Part shown: positions 1 to 10,125 of the stretch, piece by piece
Layout: each line of letters begins with the position of its first letter
Numbering within the stretch: position 1 is the stretch's first letter
Origin: Rhodeus uyekii
Taxonomy: Eukaryota > Chordata > Actinopteri > Cypriniformes > Acheilognathidae
Length of the DNA stretch: 64,000 nucleotides
Direction: 5' to 3'
Assembly: GCA_037043235.1 (NCBI GenBank)
Contig: JAWRVZ010000254.1
Coordinates: 62,001-126,000 of the forward strand
Program-made: the position numbers and the translations under genes
The notes under the pieces: model-generated
Told to the model about the DNA's origin: nothing
Database searches by the model: none
What the model saw: only the letters and a program-made list of their open reading frames with translations

Positions 1-262
1 TTAAAACGTGGTGCTTTAAAAGTTAAAAACTTTTGAATTTGAGACCTTTCTTATTCCACTGCCCTGCGTCTCAAGCTTGTTTTTCGTCTCAGAATGTTTT
101 GCATTCAACTAAGAGTGATTTACTGCACAGCAAGTATTGAAAGCAATCAAATATTAATGGATCTTGACTATCAGCAATCAAAATATTGATTTTGATGATG
201 TTGAAAATGATAGTTTTGAAAATAAGTTTGAGATGGCGAATATGAGTCAGATGCTTAATGTA
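1..262. other. Unassigned DNA at left window edge
   Basis: AT-rich sequence with no open frame resembling a known protein and no repeat boundary I can define. A TIR element begins at its right end, directly after a TA dinucleotide at 261-262. Confidence 0.5.
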
Positions 263-811
263 CAGTGGAATCCGGTTATATGGACACCCTCGGGGGTTGC
301 AAAAAAGCATCGAGATAACCGATGATCGAGATAACCAACAGCCAATATGGCGATTAGTTTGATGAAGCGACTGGCATGCTATAAAAATGTACATACACTG
401 TAAATGTTTGCTGTCACGCTGGCACTGCTCTCTCTCCCATGCGTTTGTCTCGTTAGTGTCTGCCCCGCCTCCTTGTTTCCCATAATCATTCCCAGCTGTC
501 TCTCATCACTACCTTTCCTCATGTGTCCCTATTTAATCCTGGTGTGTTTGCTGTCCTGTGTGGTGTTGTTGTCATCTCTCCAGAGCCTGTTTATGTCATG
601 TTCCTGGTTCCCCCGCCTCATCCGGTTTGTGTTATAGTTTTGTTTCTTAGTTATGTTTTCCCCCTCGTGGGTTGTTTTTTTTGTGTGTTTGTTCCTTTTG
701 TGATTATAATAAACCTTTCCTTCACCCCTGCACTTGAGTCCTCCCTTGTACAATTCGTGACAGTTTGCTAACAACAAAAGGCATATGTGCACCAACTAAC
801 AGCAGAGATTG
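263..811 (+). mobile_element. TIR DNA-transposon fragment (family A, possibly pogo/Tigger-like), split by a solo LTR
   Basis: The left end reads CAGTGGAATCCGGTTATATG directly after TA, followed by CTCGGGGGTTGC and two 'cgagataacc' motifs. The same order of motifs occurs at 57305-57937 (plus) and, reversed, at 49030-50019. All three share the block 'tgatgaagcga...' and the block GTTTGCTAACAACAAAAGGC. In this copy the second block is separated from the first by the solo LTR at 412-762. A TA target and the 'gagataacc' motifs suggest a Tc1/mariner-pogo relative, which is inference. No transposase frame is visible. The right end near 811 is uncertain. Confidence 0.6.
412..762 (+). mobile_element. 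Solo LTR, 351 bp, inserted in the family A element
   Basis: It starts TGTCACGCTGG and ends AATTCGTGACA, so it has the TG...CA ends of an LTR. It is flanked on both sides by GTTTGC (406-411 and 763-768). The sister copy near 57830 reads straight through GTTTGCTAACAAC, which gives the empty site and confirms the insertion. A TATA-like TATTTAA lies near 530 and an AATAAA polyadenylation signal at 708-713. There is no internal region, so it is a recombined solo LTR, probably Ty3/Gypsy-like. Confidence 0.85.
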
Positions 812-1630
812 TAACGGCTACTTTATGTTGGGAATATACCTTTAAGACGACGTATGTTGTTCTGTGCGCTGTTCTGGTGTGAGCGTGCAGAACACAAAGG
901 AATTTGCCAGAACTAAACGGAGTAGGGAAAACAGGAACAAATAGAACACAATACCAAAATAGAAGTCCACAATCATTGACAGTACACCCCCTTCAGAAAG
1001 ACGTGCCCTCCCGCCATATAATTGTCCACCTGAGGAAGGAGGGGTTTTGGAGGTGGCTGTAGAGTTGGTGATGGATATGGACCAGGAGGAGTCGGAGGAC
1101 ACAAAATCAATGGTGTAGTCGACGTCAGGAGGATTCAGGGTGGGGCCTTGACTGAAGGGCTAGGCAGAACCTGTGGACTGGCTAACAGGAGTGGAACCAC
1201 GGTGCATACAGTAGATTGGCCGACAGATCAAGGTCACACCCCCAGTCCGGAAACCCAAGGTGGAGCTGGGGACGATGACGGAGGGAGTGAAGACGACGAG
1301 GTGTCACCGGGGACTCAACCTCAACCTCTTTCCATGTTAAAAACTCTCTAGGTCGGTTCTTCTGTAACAGTGGTCTGCAACACACATGACATTGAGTTCA
1401 CAAAAGTCTTTAGTGAGAATAACAAAGTTTATATATATAGGAAATATCTAGAACATGTAGGAATATGCAAACCATATAAACTGAAACGTGATCCGACAAG
1501 GGACAGAACAAAACCGGGAGTTTAAATACAAGACAAACATAACGAATGACAGGTGATACGTTTATATGTATCTATAGATAGAAACCAGGAAATTATCAAT
1601 AACCAATAAAGCTGGAACTAAACAGAACGT
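812..1630. other. Unresolved repeat-like segment
   Basis: Moderately GC-rich sequence around 1000-1350 without a recognisable protein. A 67-codon frame at 1148-1351 is acidic and low in complexity and is not convincing. The layout (a 'gtaacgg' start near 812 and a TTTAAAT motif near 1520) could be a decayed LTR on the minus strand, but no matching ends or target duplication were found. Confidence 0.35.
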
Positions 1631-1954
1631 TGTAACACTGTTCAACGTTCAGGGAGGAAGGAGGTGGGAACCGGCGACGTTTCACAAAGTTTAATGACAA
1701 AATAAAACATAAATACAAAATAAACATAATGGCGGCAGTCACTCACGGACGACTGCCGCCTACACACACAAAACACCACATAAAGTCCAGGCCTGGCCCT
1801 CTCTCGTCTTCCACTGTCGTCGCTCTTCCTTTTATGCCTCCGCTCCTCCATGAGACGAGACCGATGGCTCGCAGGTGACGCTCATTACCTATCATGCCAC
1901 CGGCTCTCGTGACGCTCTCATGGTCCCTCGACCCCGCACTGCTCAATTATCACA
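1631..1954 (-). mobile_element. Solo LTR of the small GC-rich LTR family (relative of 9145-10445)
   Basis: Along its length it matches the two LTRs at 9145-9464 and 10126-10445, sharing for example TCAGGGAGGAAGGAGG, CCAGGCCTGG and GGCTCTCGTGACGCT, but it is clearly more diverged. It begins TGTAACA on the plus strand. It is bracketed by AACGT (1626-1630) and AACGA (1955-1959), an imperfect 5-bp duplication. No partner LTR or internal part lies beside it. It shows the family has an older history than the complete copy downstream. Confidence 0.8.
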
Positions 1955-2100
1955 AACGATAATAATGACTCATGCATTTAAGGATTTAAGGGAAAAACAC
2001 TAAATAGCCACTTATGCAATCAATTTGTTATCATCTATTTTTAGATCAATAAAATAAAACTGGTCCGTACATAAATAGACAAGTAGACAAGTAGAAATGA

Positions 2101-2249
2101 GCTTTCCAGTAGAGTGTGGCGTTTGTAACAGCAAGGTCATGGGTTCGATTCCCAGGGAAAGCAAGAACTGATTAGAATATCAATGTGTTTTTGAATGTAA
2201 TGCAAGTTACTTTGGATAAAAGCATCTGATAAATGCATAAATGTAAATC
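2101..2249 (+). repeat. tRNA-derived SINE, copy 1
   Basis: It contains a pol III B-box-like GGTTCGATTCC within 'catgggttcgattccca', then GAAAGCAAGAACTGATTAGA, then the tail TTTGGATAAAAGCATCTG and an AAATGTAAAT end. The same three-part structure recurs across the window, so this is one SINE family whose tail resembles the 3' end of fish L2-type LINEs. The 5' tRNA-like part (A box) is eroded here. Confidence 0.75.
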
Positions 2250-3587
2250 TGTAGAAATGTAAATATACTTTTTAAATTGGAATGAAAACCCCCTCAGAGA
2301 TTTATAGGTACAGGGTTTGATCAAACACTGTCTCGCCTAGCACATAAAAAAGCAGCACATATTCAAATATAAAAATGTGTTCTGTGTGAACAGTCCCTTA
2401 CTTACACAATGGCAGTGTTCTCTGCCCTCCCACTTGGACATAATGGAAAGGAGTGAGAATCTAAAAGTGCTCTAATAGCCTCTGTTAATCGTTTAGAGTA
2501 GACAAGCATTTTCTATAATTGAAGGATATTGAAATCTCCTGAGCTTTAATAGTTTAATGATCTTCACTTTATTGCTTTGCCTTGGCGGTTTCGACAAGAT
2601 TTGAGGCAGAGTTGACCTTGCCCTCTGCCCATGTCTCTGAAACACGTCCATTGAAATGACAGGATGTTGAGTGCTGCCATCCTCCTCTAGTGCCAACGAC
2701 ATGAAATTCATACATTCTGACAGAACGCTAAAATCACTTTTTATAACTCAAAAAACAAACTGCATTAGCTGTGAAGGACAATTGTGTAAAAATTGGAATT
2801 GCCAGAAACCATTAAAGACTTTATAAAGCATCAATGATTGATGGGTAAAGGAATTAATAGGCGTAAGAGATATTTATTTGAGAACACTGAAAAGAAATCC
2901 TTGTAGATTTGTAGAAGTTTACATGCATTGATTTGCATTTTATTCCATTCACATGCATATGATTAAGGGAGTGCTGGAAACACAACATTTTGTTGCACTA
3001 ATATTGGTTTTAAACAGTATACATTTTATTAATTCATACATTCCCTGGAAATCAAACACATACAAGTGTGAAATTGATGTATTTTTTGGGACTGAGAGCC
3101 CATGATCCATCTTGAGCAAAGTTGGCATATTACGTTGCCTATAACTGTTATGGTCTTTGATGTAATTTCTCATAGTAATTTCAGCCTAATGTGATCAAAC
3201 CTAAAGTGTAGAAAAGTATTTGTCATTCGAGTTTTTAAATAATTAGAAACCCATATTCCTGTTGTTATGGAAACCAGTGACTCTGGAGGTTTACGTGACA
3301 CATGCAGGGTGTGAGGTTGATCATTATAACCATGAATAATGTTCAAAGCGGCTACGCTATAGATCAGTAAATTGCATGTCTAATTGACTGGGGACCAGTG
3401 TTAATTACGGTCCCTCCAATTTTTGTTCTTTCTGATCAGACTCCAAAGAAACTGAGTGGAAACACCTCATCTGTTGAGTGTTCACCGTGCATAGAAATTC
3501 TTTAAAGGTTTAAAACTATAAGTTAATTTATTGGAATTAAATTTCAAAACCTTCTACAATTACATTAATTTCTCTGAAGTGTGGAAT
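2250..3587. other. Intergenic DNA, nothing recognised
   Basis: AT-rich sequence with short open frames only (up to 74 codons) and no protein similarity I recognise. No clear repeat ends. Confidence 0.5.
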
Positions 3588-4001
3588 TGTAACAATGTTC
3601 CTGTCTGTCTGGGTCTTCTTTGTCACTTCCTGTCAGTCTTGTCTTTGTTTCACTTCCTGTCCATCTTCCTGTCCATCGGGTTATTGTTTCACTCCCTGCA
3701 CCTGTCTTGTAATCACTTGCTCGTTAGTCTCCCAGGTGTTGTTGATTCCCCTTGTGTATAAATCACTTGTGCATTTCCCTGGTGTTTGTCAGTTGTTAAT
3801 TAGTTTGCTGTTGTGTGTGGATGTATTACCCGTTCCTCTGCCGTAGCATGGTTCTCAGTTCTTGCTTAGTTCAGTTTTGCACATGTGTGCTTCTTTTGTT
3901 TGGTTATTTAAAGTGTTTTTGTTTATTATTAAATGACATTTGATTTGGAAACCTGCCTTGTCTCCTCGTTTTCGCACCGCACACCAGCACCTATCGTAAC
4001 A
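3588..4001 (+). mobile_element. Solo LTR, 414 bp
   Basis: It starts TGTAACAATGTTCC and ends CTATCGTAACA. It is flanked by a perfect 5-bp duplication GGAAT (3583-3587 and 4002-4006). A TATA-like GTATAAAT lies near 3757 and an ATTAAA signal near 3930. Its last bases (CGCACACCAGCAC) resemble the ends of the solo LTRs at 19626 and 25210 read on the minus strand, so these probably belong to related Ty3/Gypsy families. Confidence 0.85.
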
Positions 4002-4006
4002 GGAAT

Positions 4007-4786
4007 GGCAAATCAGAGAAATGTGACCTCAGCAATAATAGTTTTTTAGACATGCATATATATATTACTGTGGACACATGATTATGTAGATTAAAAATGG
4101 AAATTATCAAGTCTCCATCTTGCTCTTTTCAGGGCTTCAGTTTCAAAGTAATTTGTTAGAGTTTTTTTCACCCCTAAAATTAGGAATATATTATAGCTTA
4201 ATTATTAATTTAATATAGACTTATCTCCATAAAATTTCAGTTGAACCAAGATTTCCAAAAGCATTCATTACGTTTTTTTTACAATTGTAATTAATTCTGT
4301 CATAAAAGGTACGCGCACATAAGCAGCAGCAGAAACTAATTGCATGCATTAACCCAATGTATTAGAACAAAGAAATGTTTTTTTTTAAATAAAAAGGTCA
4401 ATGACTCATCACTTCAGTCACAGCTATAAAAGTGACAGCAAGAAGTAGAACTCTGAGTTAGTACAGTCAGTATAGTAGTTATTACAGATCTTTGAGGCAG
4501 ATAGACGAAAGACTACAGCAAACACATTTAATGACAGAACTCGGGAGCATGTAACACTGACAATAACCGAAACAGGCAGATTTTATACACACAGGAACTG
4601 AGGAAGCTAAACAGGAACACCTGAACACAATAAAATCAATTGGAAACAAATGATTTCTAACACAGACAAGACAAGTCCACAAAACATGAGATAGGTGTAA
4701 AAGTAGTGGCAGGACAATCCATTTCTCTGGATGAGGTGTTTTGTAAACGCTGAACGCAAAGGGGCTTAATATCGAACCTTGAGGCA
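4007..4786. other. Intergenic DNA, nothing recognised
   Basis: AT-rich with short homopolymer runs. A 101-codon frame on the minus strand (4482-4787) shows no recognisable domain and is not called. Confidence 0.45.
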
Positions 4787-4791
4787 CACAA

Positions 4792-4938
4792 TGTCACGGT
4801 GGATGAATTCGTTGTCTCCTAATTACTGCCTGTGTGTGTATGCGGGGTGAGTGTGGGAGGCGTGGTCGCTGATCACCCACTCATCATCATTATCCATCTC
4901 ACCTGTTATCCATCTGCTCTACCTATTTAGTTCCCTCT
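4792..4938 (+). repeat. Partial 5' LTR (first part only)
   Basis: It carries the outer TGTCACGG end and runs to a 22-nt stretch (4917-4938, containing CTACCTATTTAGTTCC) that is repeated exactly at 8679-8700 in the 3' LTR. The rest of the LTR and the primer-binding site are absent. Sequence passes within about 24 bp to the gag start codon at 4962. Confidence 0.75.
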
Positions 4939-4961
4939 GGCAGGACTTTGTTTCCAGTAAC

Positions 4962-5702
4962 ATGGCGCGCCTAGAGAGACAGGAAGAGCAGATGCTCGCC
5001 ACGGGGTGCGCCGTGCAAACCTTGGTGGCGCAGGTGTCCGAGCTCACCAATAGGATCCAACAACTGCCTGTCCCCGCTGCACCAGACCCGCCGTCCGTTC
5101 CCCCCACCATCAGCTGTCCCGCAGGGCAGCAGGAACCATATCTCCCGCCCCTGGAACGCATGCAGACCGTTTCTAACAAAATGCCATGTTTTTTTTTCCT
5201 TCAGCCACAGACGTACACCTCCGAACAGGCTAAGGTTGCCTTGGTGATAGCGCTGCTCTCGGGACGGGCCGCCAAATGGGGAATGGCGGTGTGGGAGAAC
5301 CGCGACCCTTGCTGCTCCTCGTTCCAGACCTTCTCGGAAGAGATGAGAAGGGTCTTCGACAGGTCTGCGGTCGGAGACTGACTATCTGACTATTCCATCA
5401 AGTTCCGGACACTCGCGGCCAACTGCAGATGGAACGAGGAGGCGCAGTGGGACAGGTTCCTGCATGGGCTGGCTGACCGCGTCCAACAGGAGATCTACAC
5501 CCTGGACCTTCCTACGGGGCTCAACGAGCTGATTGAACTGGCTCTGCGGGTGGACGCCCGCCTGGCTCTGATCATTTATACTCTTGCACTCCACCTCAAG
5601 ATACCTACCGAACCTCTCCCTCACCCCATCGTCTACCAGACATTTCCTATAGGACTATACCACTCAAACTCCCCACCGCAGGTAATCACGTTGAGACAAT
5701 AG
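4962..5702 (+). pseudogene. Gypsy gag remnant
   Basis: The frame opens at ATG 4962 (MARLERQEEQ), with an N-terminal coiled-coil-like stretch of about 40 residues and then a proline-rich linker. It continues into a capsid-like region with the motifs SGRAAKW and FSEEMRRVFD. An in-frame TGA at 5379-5381 interrupts it. The same frame then resumes with FRTLAANCRWNEEA and LHGLADRVQQEI, typical of fish Gypsy capsids, to a TAG at 5700-5702. No CCHC zinc knuckle is seen. In the family this protein packages the element RNA; here it is broken by a stop and a C-terminal deletion. Confidence 0.8.
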
Positions 5703-5832
5703 ACTTTTTCATTACTGATTCCCCCTCGGCACCCGTCGTCCTCGTCGTGCATTAGCCAAACACAATCCCAGGGTTGACTGGGGACACAACACCGTCACGA
5801 GTTGGAGTGATCAGTGCCATGCCTCTTGTCTT

Positions 5833-8668
5833 GTGTCTGCAGGTTCGTCTGTGTCTAGTTCTGTGTTGCAGGAGGAGCCACCAAATTTGTCTAATGTGCC
5901 CTCGGAGTACCTGGACCTGAAGGAAGTGTTCAGTAAGTCTCGGGCTGCTTCTCTTCCTCCGCATCGTCCCTACGACTGTGTTATAGAGATATTGCCAGGT
6001 ATGTCTCCGCCTAAGGGCAAACTATATTCGCTTTCCACTCCTGAAAGGGAGGCCATGGAGAAATACTTTTCTGATTCCTTAGCCACCGGGTTCATCCGCC
6101 CCTCTTCATCTCCGGCGGGGGCAGGATTCTTTTTTGTGGGGAAGAAGGATGGTTCTCTGCGACCTTGCATTGATTACCGAGGGCTGAACAACATCACGGT
6201 AAAGAATACTTATCCTTTGCCGTTGATGTCTTCAGCGTTCGAGAGGTTGCAGGGAGCATCTATTTTCACAAAATTGGATTTACGGAATGCATATCATTTG
6301 GTCCGCATAAGAGAGGGGGATGAATGGAAGACGGCATTTAATACCCCTAGGGGACACCTTTGAATACTTGGTCATGCCTTTTGGGCTGTCCAACTCTCCA
6401 GCGGTCTTCCAAGCACTCATCAATGACGTGTTGAGATACATGATAGACCAGTTCACGTATGTTTACCTGGATGACATACTGATATTTTCTTCGTCTCTCC
6501 AGGAACATGTGCAACACGTCCGACGAGTGCTCCAACGGTTACTATTGAATGGGCTTTTTGTCAAGGCGGAGAAATGCGGTTTTCATGCACAGTCGGCTCC
6601 TTTCTTAGGGTACATCTCGTTGGAGGGAGTACGTATGGATCCCGACAAAGTTAAGGCTGTGGTGGAATGGCCAACCCCGGACTCTCGCAAGGCCCTGCTG
6701 AGGTTCCTGGGGTTCGCCAATTTCTACCGACGTTTCAGCCAACTAGCCGCTCCTCTGACAGCCTTGACCTCCCCCAGAACTCCGTTCAGGTGGCACGCCG
6801 CCGCCGAAGCGGCGTTCGCTAAACTTAAGAGCCGCTTCGTTTCGGCTCCCATCCTGATCGCCCCTGATCCCACACGGCAGTTCGTGGTGGAGGTTCTATC
6901 CCAGCACTCTCCCTCGGACGATAAGATGCACCCGTGTGCGTTTTTCTCTCATCGGTTGTCCCCTGCAGAGCGGAATTATGATATTGGTAACCGAGAGTTG
7001 TTGGCAGTTAAGCTGGCATTGGAGGCGTGGCGCCACTGGTTAGAGGGGTCAGGGGTACCGTTTCTAGTTTGGACTGACCACAAGAACTTAGAGTACATTA
7101 GAACAGCCAAAAGACTAAACTCCAGGCAGGCTCGGTGGGCCCTTTTTTTCGGACGTTTTGACTTTTTACTATCGTACCGTCCGGGTTCCAAAAACATCAA
7201 ACCCGATGCTTTATCTCGCGTTTTTGATCGCTCCGAGCGCCCGTCCACTCACGAGTGCATTTTTCCCGGAAAACTCATTGTTTCCACACTCGTATGGGAG
7301 GTCGAAGCGAAGGTCAAATCGGCCTTAGAAGGGGTAACGCCTCCGCCCGGGGGTCCACCAAGTCAGTTATTCGTACCGGAGAGAGTCAGATCCGAGGTCC
7401 TCCAGTGGAGCCGCTGTTCTAAGGTAGCTTGTCATCCGGGAATCAGTCGTACCAGTTTTTTGGTTAAACAACGATTCTGGTGGCCGAAGATGGCCCGTGA
7501 TATCCTAGACTTTGTATCGGCCTGCTCGATTTGCGCACAGGGTAAGACTTTCAATCGCGCACCAGATGGGTTGCTTCAACCGCTGTTAGTACCTTCGAGA
7601 CCCTGGTCCCACATTGCGCTAGATTTCGTCACCACCCTCCCACCCTCCCAAAGGAACACGGTTGTTTTGACCGTAGTGGACCGGTTCTCGAAGGCTGCAC
7701 ATTTTATACCCTTACCCAAGTTACCCTCGGCTAATGAGACAGCGGCATCTGTCATCGAACACGTCTTTCGCATTCATGGCCTCCTGACAGACATGGTCTC
7801 TGACAGAGGCCCCCAATTTATTTCCATATTCTGGACAGAATTTTGTAGATTACTGGTTGCAAGTGTTAGTCTGTCTTCAGGTTTCCATCCCCAGAGCAAT
7901 GGCCAAACCGAGCGAGCCAACCAAGATCTCGAGAGGTCCTTACGGTGTACCGCGTCCCAGAATCATGCTTCCTGGAGTCAGCAACTCCCGTGGGTTGAGT
8001 ACGCGCATAACTCGTTACCAGTTTCATCCACGGGCCTGTCGCCTTTTGAATGTAGCTTAGGGTACCAGCCACCCATCTTTCCCAGTCTGGAATCCGAAAT
8101 CACGGTCCCCTCCGCCCACGCATTCGTCCAGAGGTGTCGTCGCACCTGGAGTAGAGCCCGAGAGACTCTACTACAGGTGAGGGCACGCACCAAGGCTCAG
8201 GCCGATCGTCACCGGTCGAAGCCTCCCGTCTACGTCGTAGGTCAAAAAGTGTGGCTTTCTTCCAAGAATATTCCTCTCCGCCCCGTATGTAATAAGCTTG
8301 CTCCTAAATTCATTGGCCCGTTCCCTGTCACCAGAATCATTAACTCGGTGACAGTCCGCCTCAAACTACCTCCCGCGTACGGGAGGATCCATGCCGCCTT
8401 TCATGTATCCAAAATCAAGCCCGTTATTCGTTCTCCCATTAACCCGCCCATCCCGGTTCCTCCACCGCCGCATCTCGTAGAAGGGGAACCAACTTATTTG
8501 GTAAACCGTATTCTGGACTCGAGGAGGAGGGGACGCGGATTCCAGTACTTGGTGGACTGGGAGGGGTACGGTCCAGAGGAGAGAAGTTGGGTGCCTGCCC
8601 GGGACATACTGGATCCCTCCCTTATCGATGATTACAATCGACAGGTAACTTCCCCTGGGAGCTACTAA
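5833..8668 (+). pseudogene. Gypsy pol remnant: RT, RNase H, integrase, chromodomain
   Basis: The first frame (5833-6363) covers the N-terminal half of reverse transcriptase (motifs DYRGLN and TKLDLRNAYH). A frameshift near 6350 moves to a second frame (6320-8668, 782 codons) with FGLSNSPAVF, the catalytic YLDD (residues 49-52), RNase H, integrase and a C-terminal chromodomain-like part (VDWEGYG). The integrase has an HHCC-type segment followed by D435, D495 and E531, a D-D-35-E spacing. In RNase H the strand FVVEV is joined directly to LSQHS, so the usual DAS segment with the first catalytic aspartate is missing. Only traces of protease remain around 5700-5830. The enzyme would copy RNA and integrate cDNA; the frameshift and RNase H loss make it inactive. 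Confidence 0.9.
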
Positions 8669-8675
8669 GGGGGGG
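8667..8675 (+). other. Polypurine tract of the Gypsy element
   Basis: AAGGGGGGG directly after the pol stop codon and just before the 3' LTR fragment, the normal position for second-strand priming. Confidence 0.7.
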
Positions 8676-8678
8676 TTA

Positions 8679-8959
8679 CTCTACCTATTTAGTTCCCTCT
8701 CTCCCTCACCGTGTTGTCGAGTTGTTGCTTCTCCATGTGCATCTGTGTCGTCGTTCCTGTGGTTCTGAATCTTTGTGTTCCCGAGTTCCCGTGTCTCCGT
8801 GTTCACGCTCATCACCACTACCTTGGATTACGCACCGCACACTCAGCACCTGGGAACCCATTGTGTCCCTGCGTCACCGCCAGCCGGTCCTTCTCTAACT
8901 TTGTGTTTACCAATAAATTCTCACTCGCACTTGAATCCGTCTCTGACTCTTCCGTGACA
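8679..8959 (+). repeat. Partial 3' LTR (second part only)
   Basis: It begins with the 22 nt shared with 4917-4938 and runs to CCGTGACA. It contains an AATAAA signal near 8912. The first about 125 bp of the LTR are missing, the reverse of the 5' copy. Tiling both pieces over the shared segment predicts a full LTR of about 406 bp. Confidence 0.75.
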
Positions 8960-9144
8960 CACAATTGGTTGGGTCATGTGACAGAAGGTTCTCCTCCAAG
9001 ACACCTGTGAGGACTCAAACCTGTAGCAGTTCCTGTGATTAATGAAATAAAACAGATGCAATACAGTAGATATTATTAAATAAAAATTGTTTTTAAATAG
9101 AAATATCCACAAGAGAGTTAGATATTATTTTCAAATAAATATGC

Positions 9145-9464
9145 TGTAACAATGTTGAAAGTTCAGGGAGGAAGGAGGCGGGAACCGGCAGACATTCAAC
9201 CACTTTTAATAATCAAAATAAACCATAAATACAAAATGAAAGTAATGGCGGCGGCCCCTCGCGGTCGACCGCCGCCCACACAAAACATAACATAAAATCC
9301 AGGCCTGGTCCTCTCTCGTCTTCACTGTCGTCGCTCCTCCTTTTAAGTCTCCGCTCCTCCGTGAGACGAGACACCGGTGGCTTCGCAGGTGGCGCTCATT
9401 ACCAATCACGCTACCGGCTCTCGTGACGCTCCCACGGTCCCTTGACCCCGCCCTGCTCGCCACA
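9145..9464 (-). repeat. 3' LTR of the small element (left on plus strand)
   Basis: 320 bp, TGTAACA...CGCCACA on the plus strand. On the minus strand it contains a TTAAAAGG TATA-like box, a CpG-rich start, and TTATTTTGATTATTAAAA near its end, where cleavage signals are expected. Confidence 0.88.
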
Positions 9465-10106
9465 TACCCCCAACGCCCTTCGCAGGCCGGGGGGTACCCA
9501 CGAGTCTGCGCTCTACTCCCCCCCCCCTCCTCCGGGGGGGCCGATCACGGCGGCCGCGGTACCTGGGGGTAAGGACAGACGAGGCGAGGGAAAAGGAAAC
9601 GGAGACAAGAGGAGCGACAGCGACGAGAGAGGGGAGAGAGGAAAAAGAAAGAAAAAAAAATCTTGGTCCGGTTCCCCGACATGCTGCCTCCCGGTCCTTG
9701 ACCGCCCGAGAGCTTCTTCCTCGCGGTGCCGTGCGATGACACTGGACGCTGTTCTGTGGACGGGCTGGCGCTCCTCCGCCTCCTGGCGGCCGGCGATGAC
9801 TCCTCCTGGCGAGGGCAGTCGGCAGCGAGTCCCCGTTCCCCGCTCCTCCCCGTTCACGGTGGACGGCAACGGGCTCCGGCGCGCTGGCGAACGGGCGACT
9901 CCTCCACTCCCTCGCGGACGGCAGCCTCCCACCTCGACCCAGGAGCACGGCAGGGCTCCCCGTCCCACACGAACCTTCGACGCTCCAGCGCCACCGCCGC
10001 GGGCAGCACCTGACGAACCTCTCGTCTTCTCTCGTGCTGCCCGACCTCCGCAGCACCGCGAGCCCTCCCGGCAGCAAGGGCTCTTTGACAGCGTGTCCCT
10101 CCGACC
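9465..10106 (-). other. Internal region of the small LTR element, with long overlapping frames
   Basis: Strongly GC-rich, in contrast to the AT-rich surroundings. Three long frames overlap: about 238 and 223 codons on the minus strand (9406-10122 and 9513-10184) and about 255 on the plus strand (9442-10209). All are rich in Arg, Gly, Pro and Ala and all run into an LTR. This pattern is what high GC produces by chance, because stop codons become rare. None shows a known domain. It may be a captured host sequence, a packaging signal or simply filler; I cannot decide. A short A/T-rich run lies at 9648-9662. Confidence 0.5.
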
Positions 10107-10124
10107 TCCCGGGTTTCGGCACCA
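10107..10124 (-). other. tRNA-Phe-type primer-binding site
   Basis: The plus strand reads TCCCGGGTTTCGGCACCA, identical to the 3' end of vertebrate tRNA-Phe with its CCA tail as I know it. On the element's coding strand this is the complementary primer site, one base inside the LTR that begins at 10126. It would prime minus-strand cDNA synthesis. Confidence 0.85.
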
Positions 10125-10125
10125 G

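Larger units (their letters stand above)
4792..8959 (+). mobile_element. Ty3/Gypsy chromovirus-type LTR retrotransposon, damaged
   Basis: The element runs from TGTCACGG to CCGTGACA and is flanked by a perfect 5-bp target duplication CACAA (4787-4791 and 8960-8964). Order of content: partial 5' LTR, gag remnant, reverse transcriptase, RNase H, integrase, chromodomain, polypurine tract, partial 3' LTR. The domain order RT-RH-IN with a C-terminal chromodomain places it in the chromovirus branch of Ty3/Gypsy. At 4.17 kb it is shorter than a full element: the zinc-knuckle and most of the protease are missing and each LTR lacks a different half. It cannot be autonomous as it stands. Confidence 0.93.

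Noticed and set aside
2143..2165. Functional tRNA gene at SINE B-box sequences
   Set aside because: Only part of a tRNA is present, it cannot form a full cloverleaf, and the same sequence recurs with a LINE-like tail. These are SINEs.
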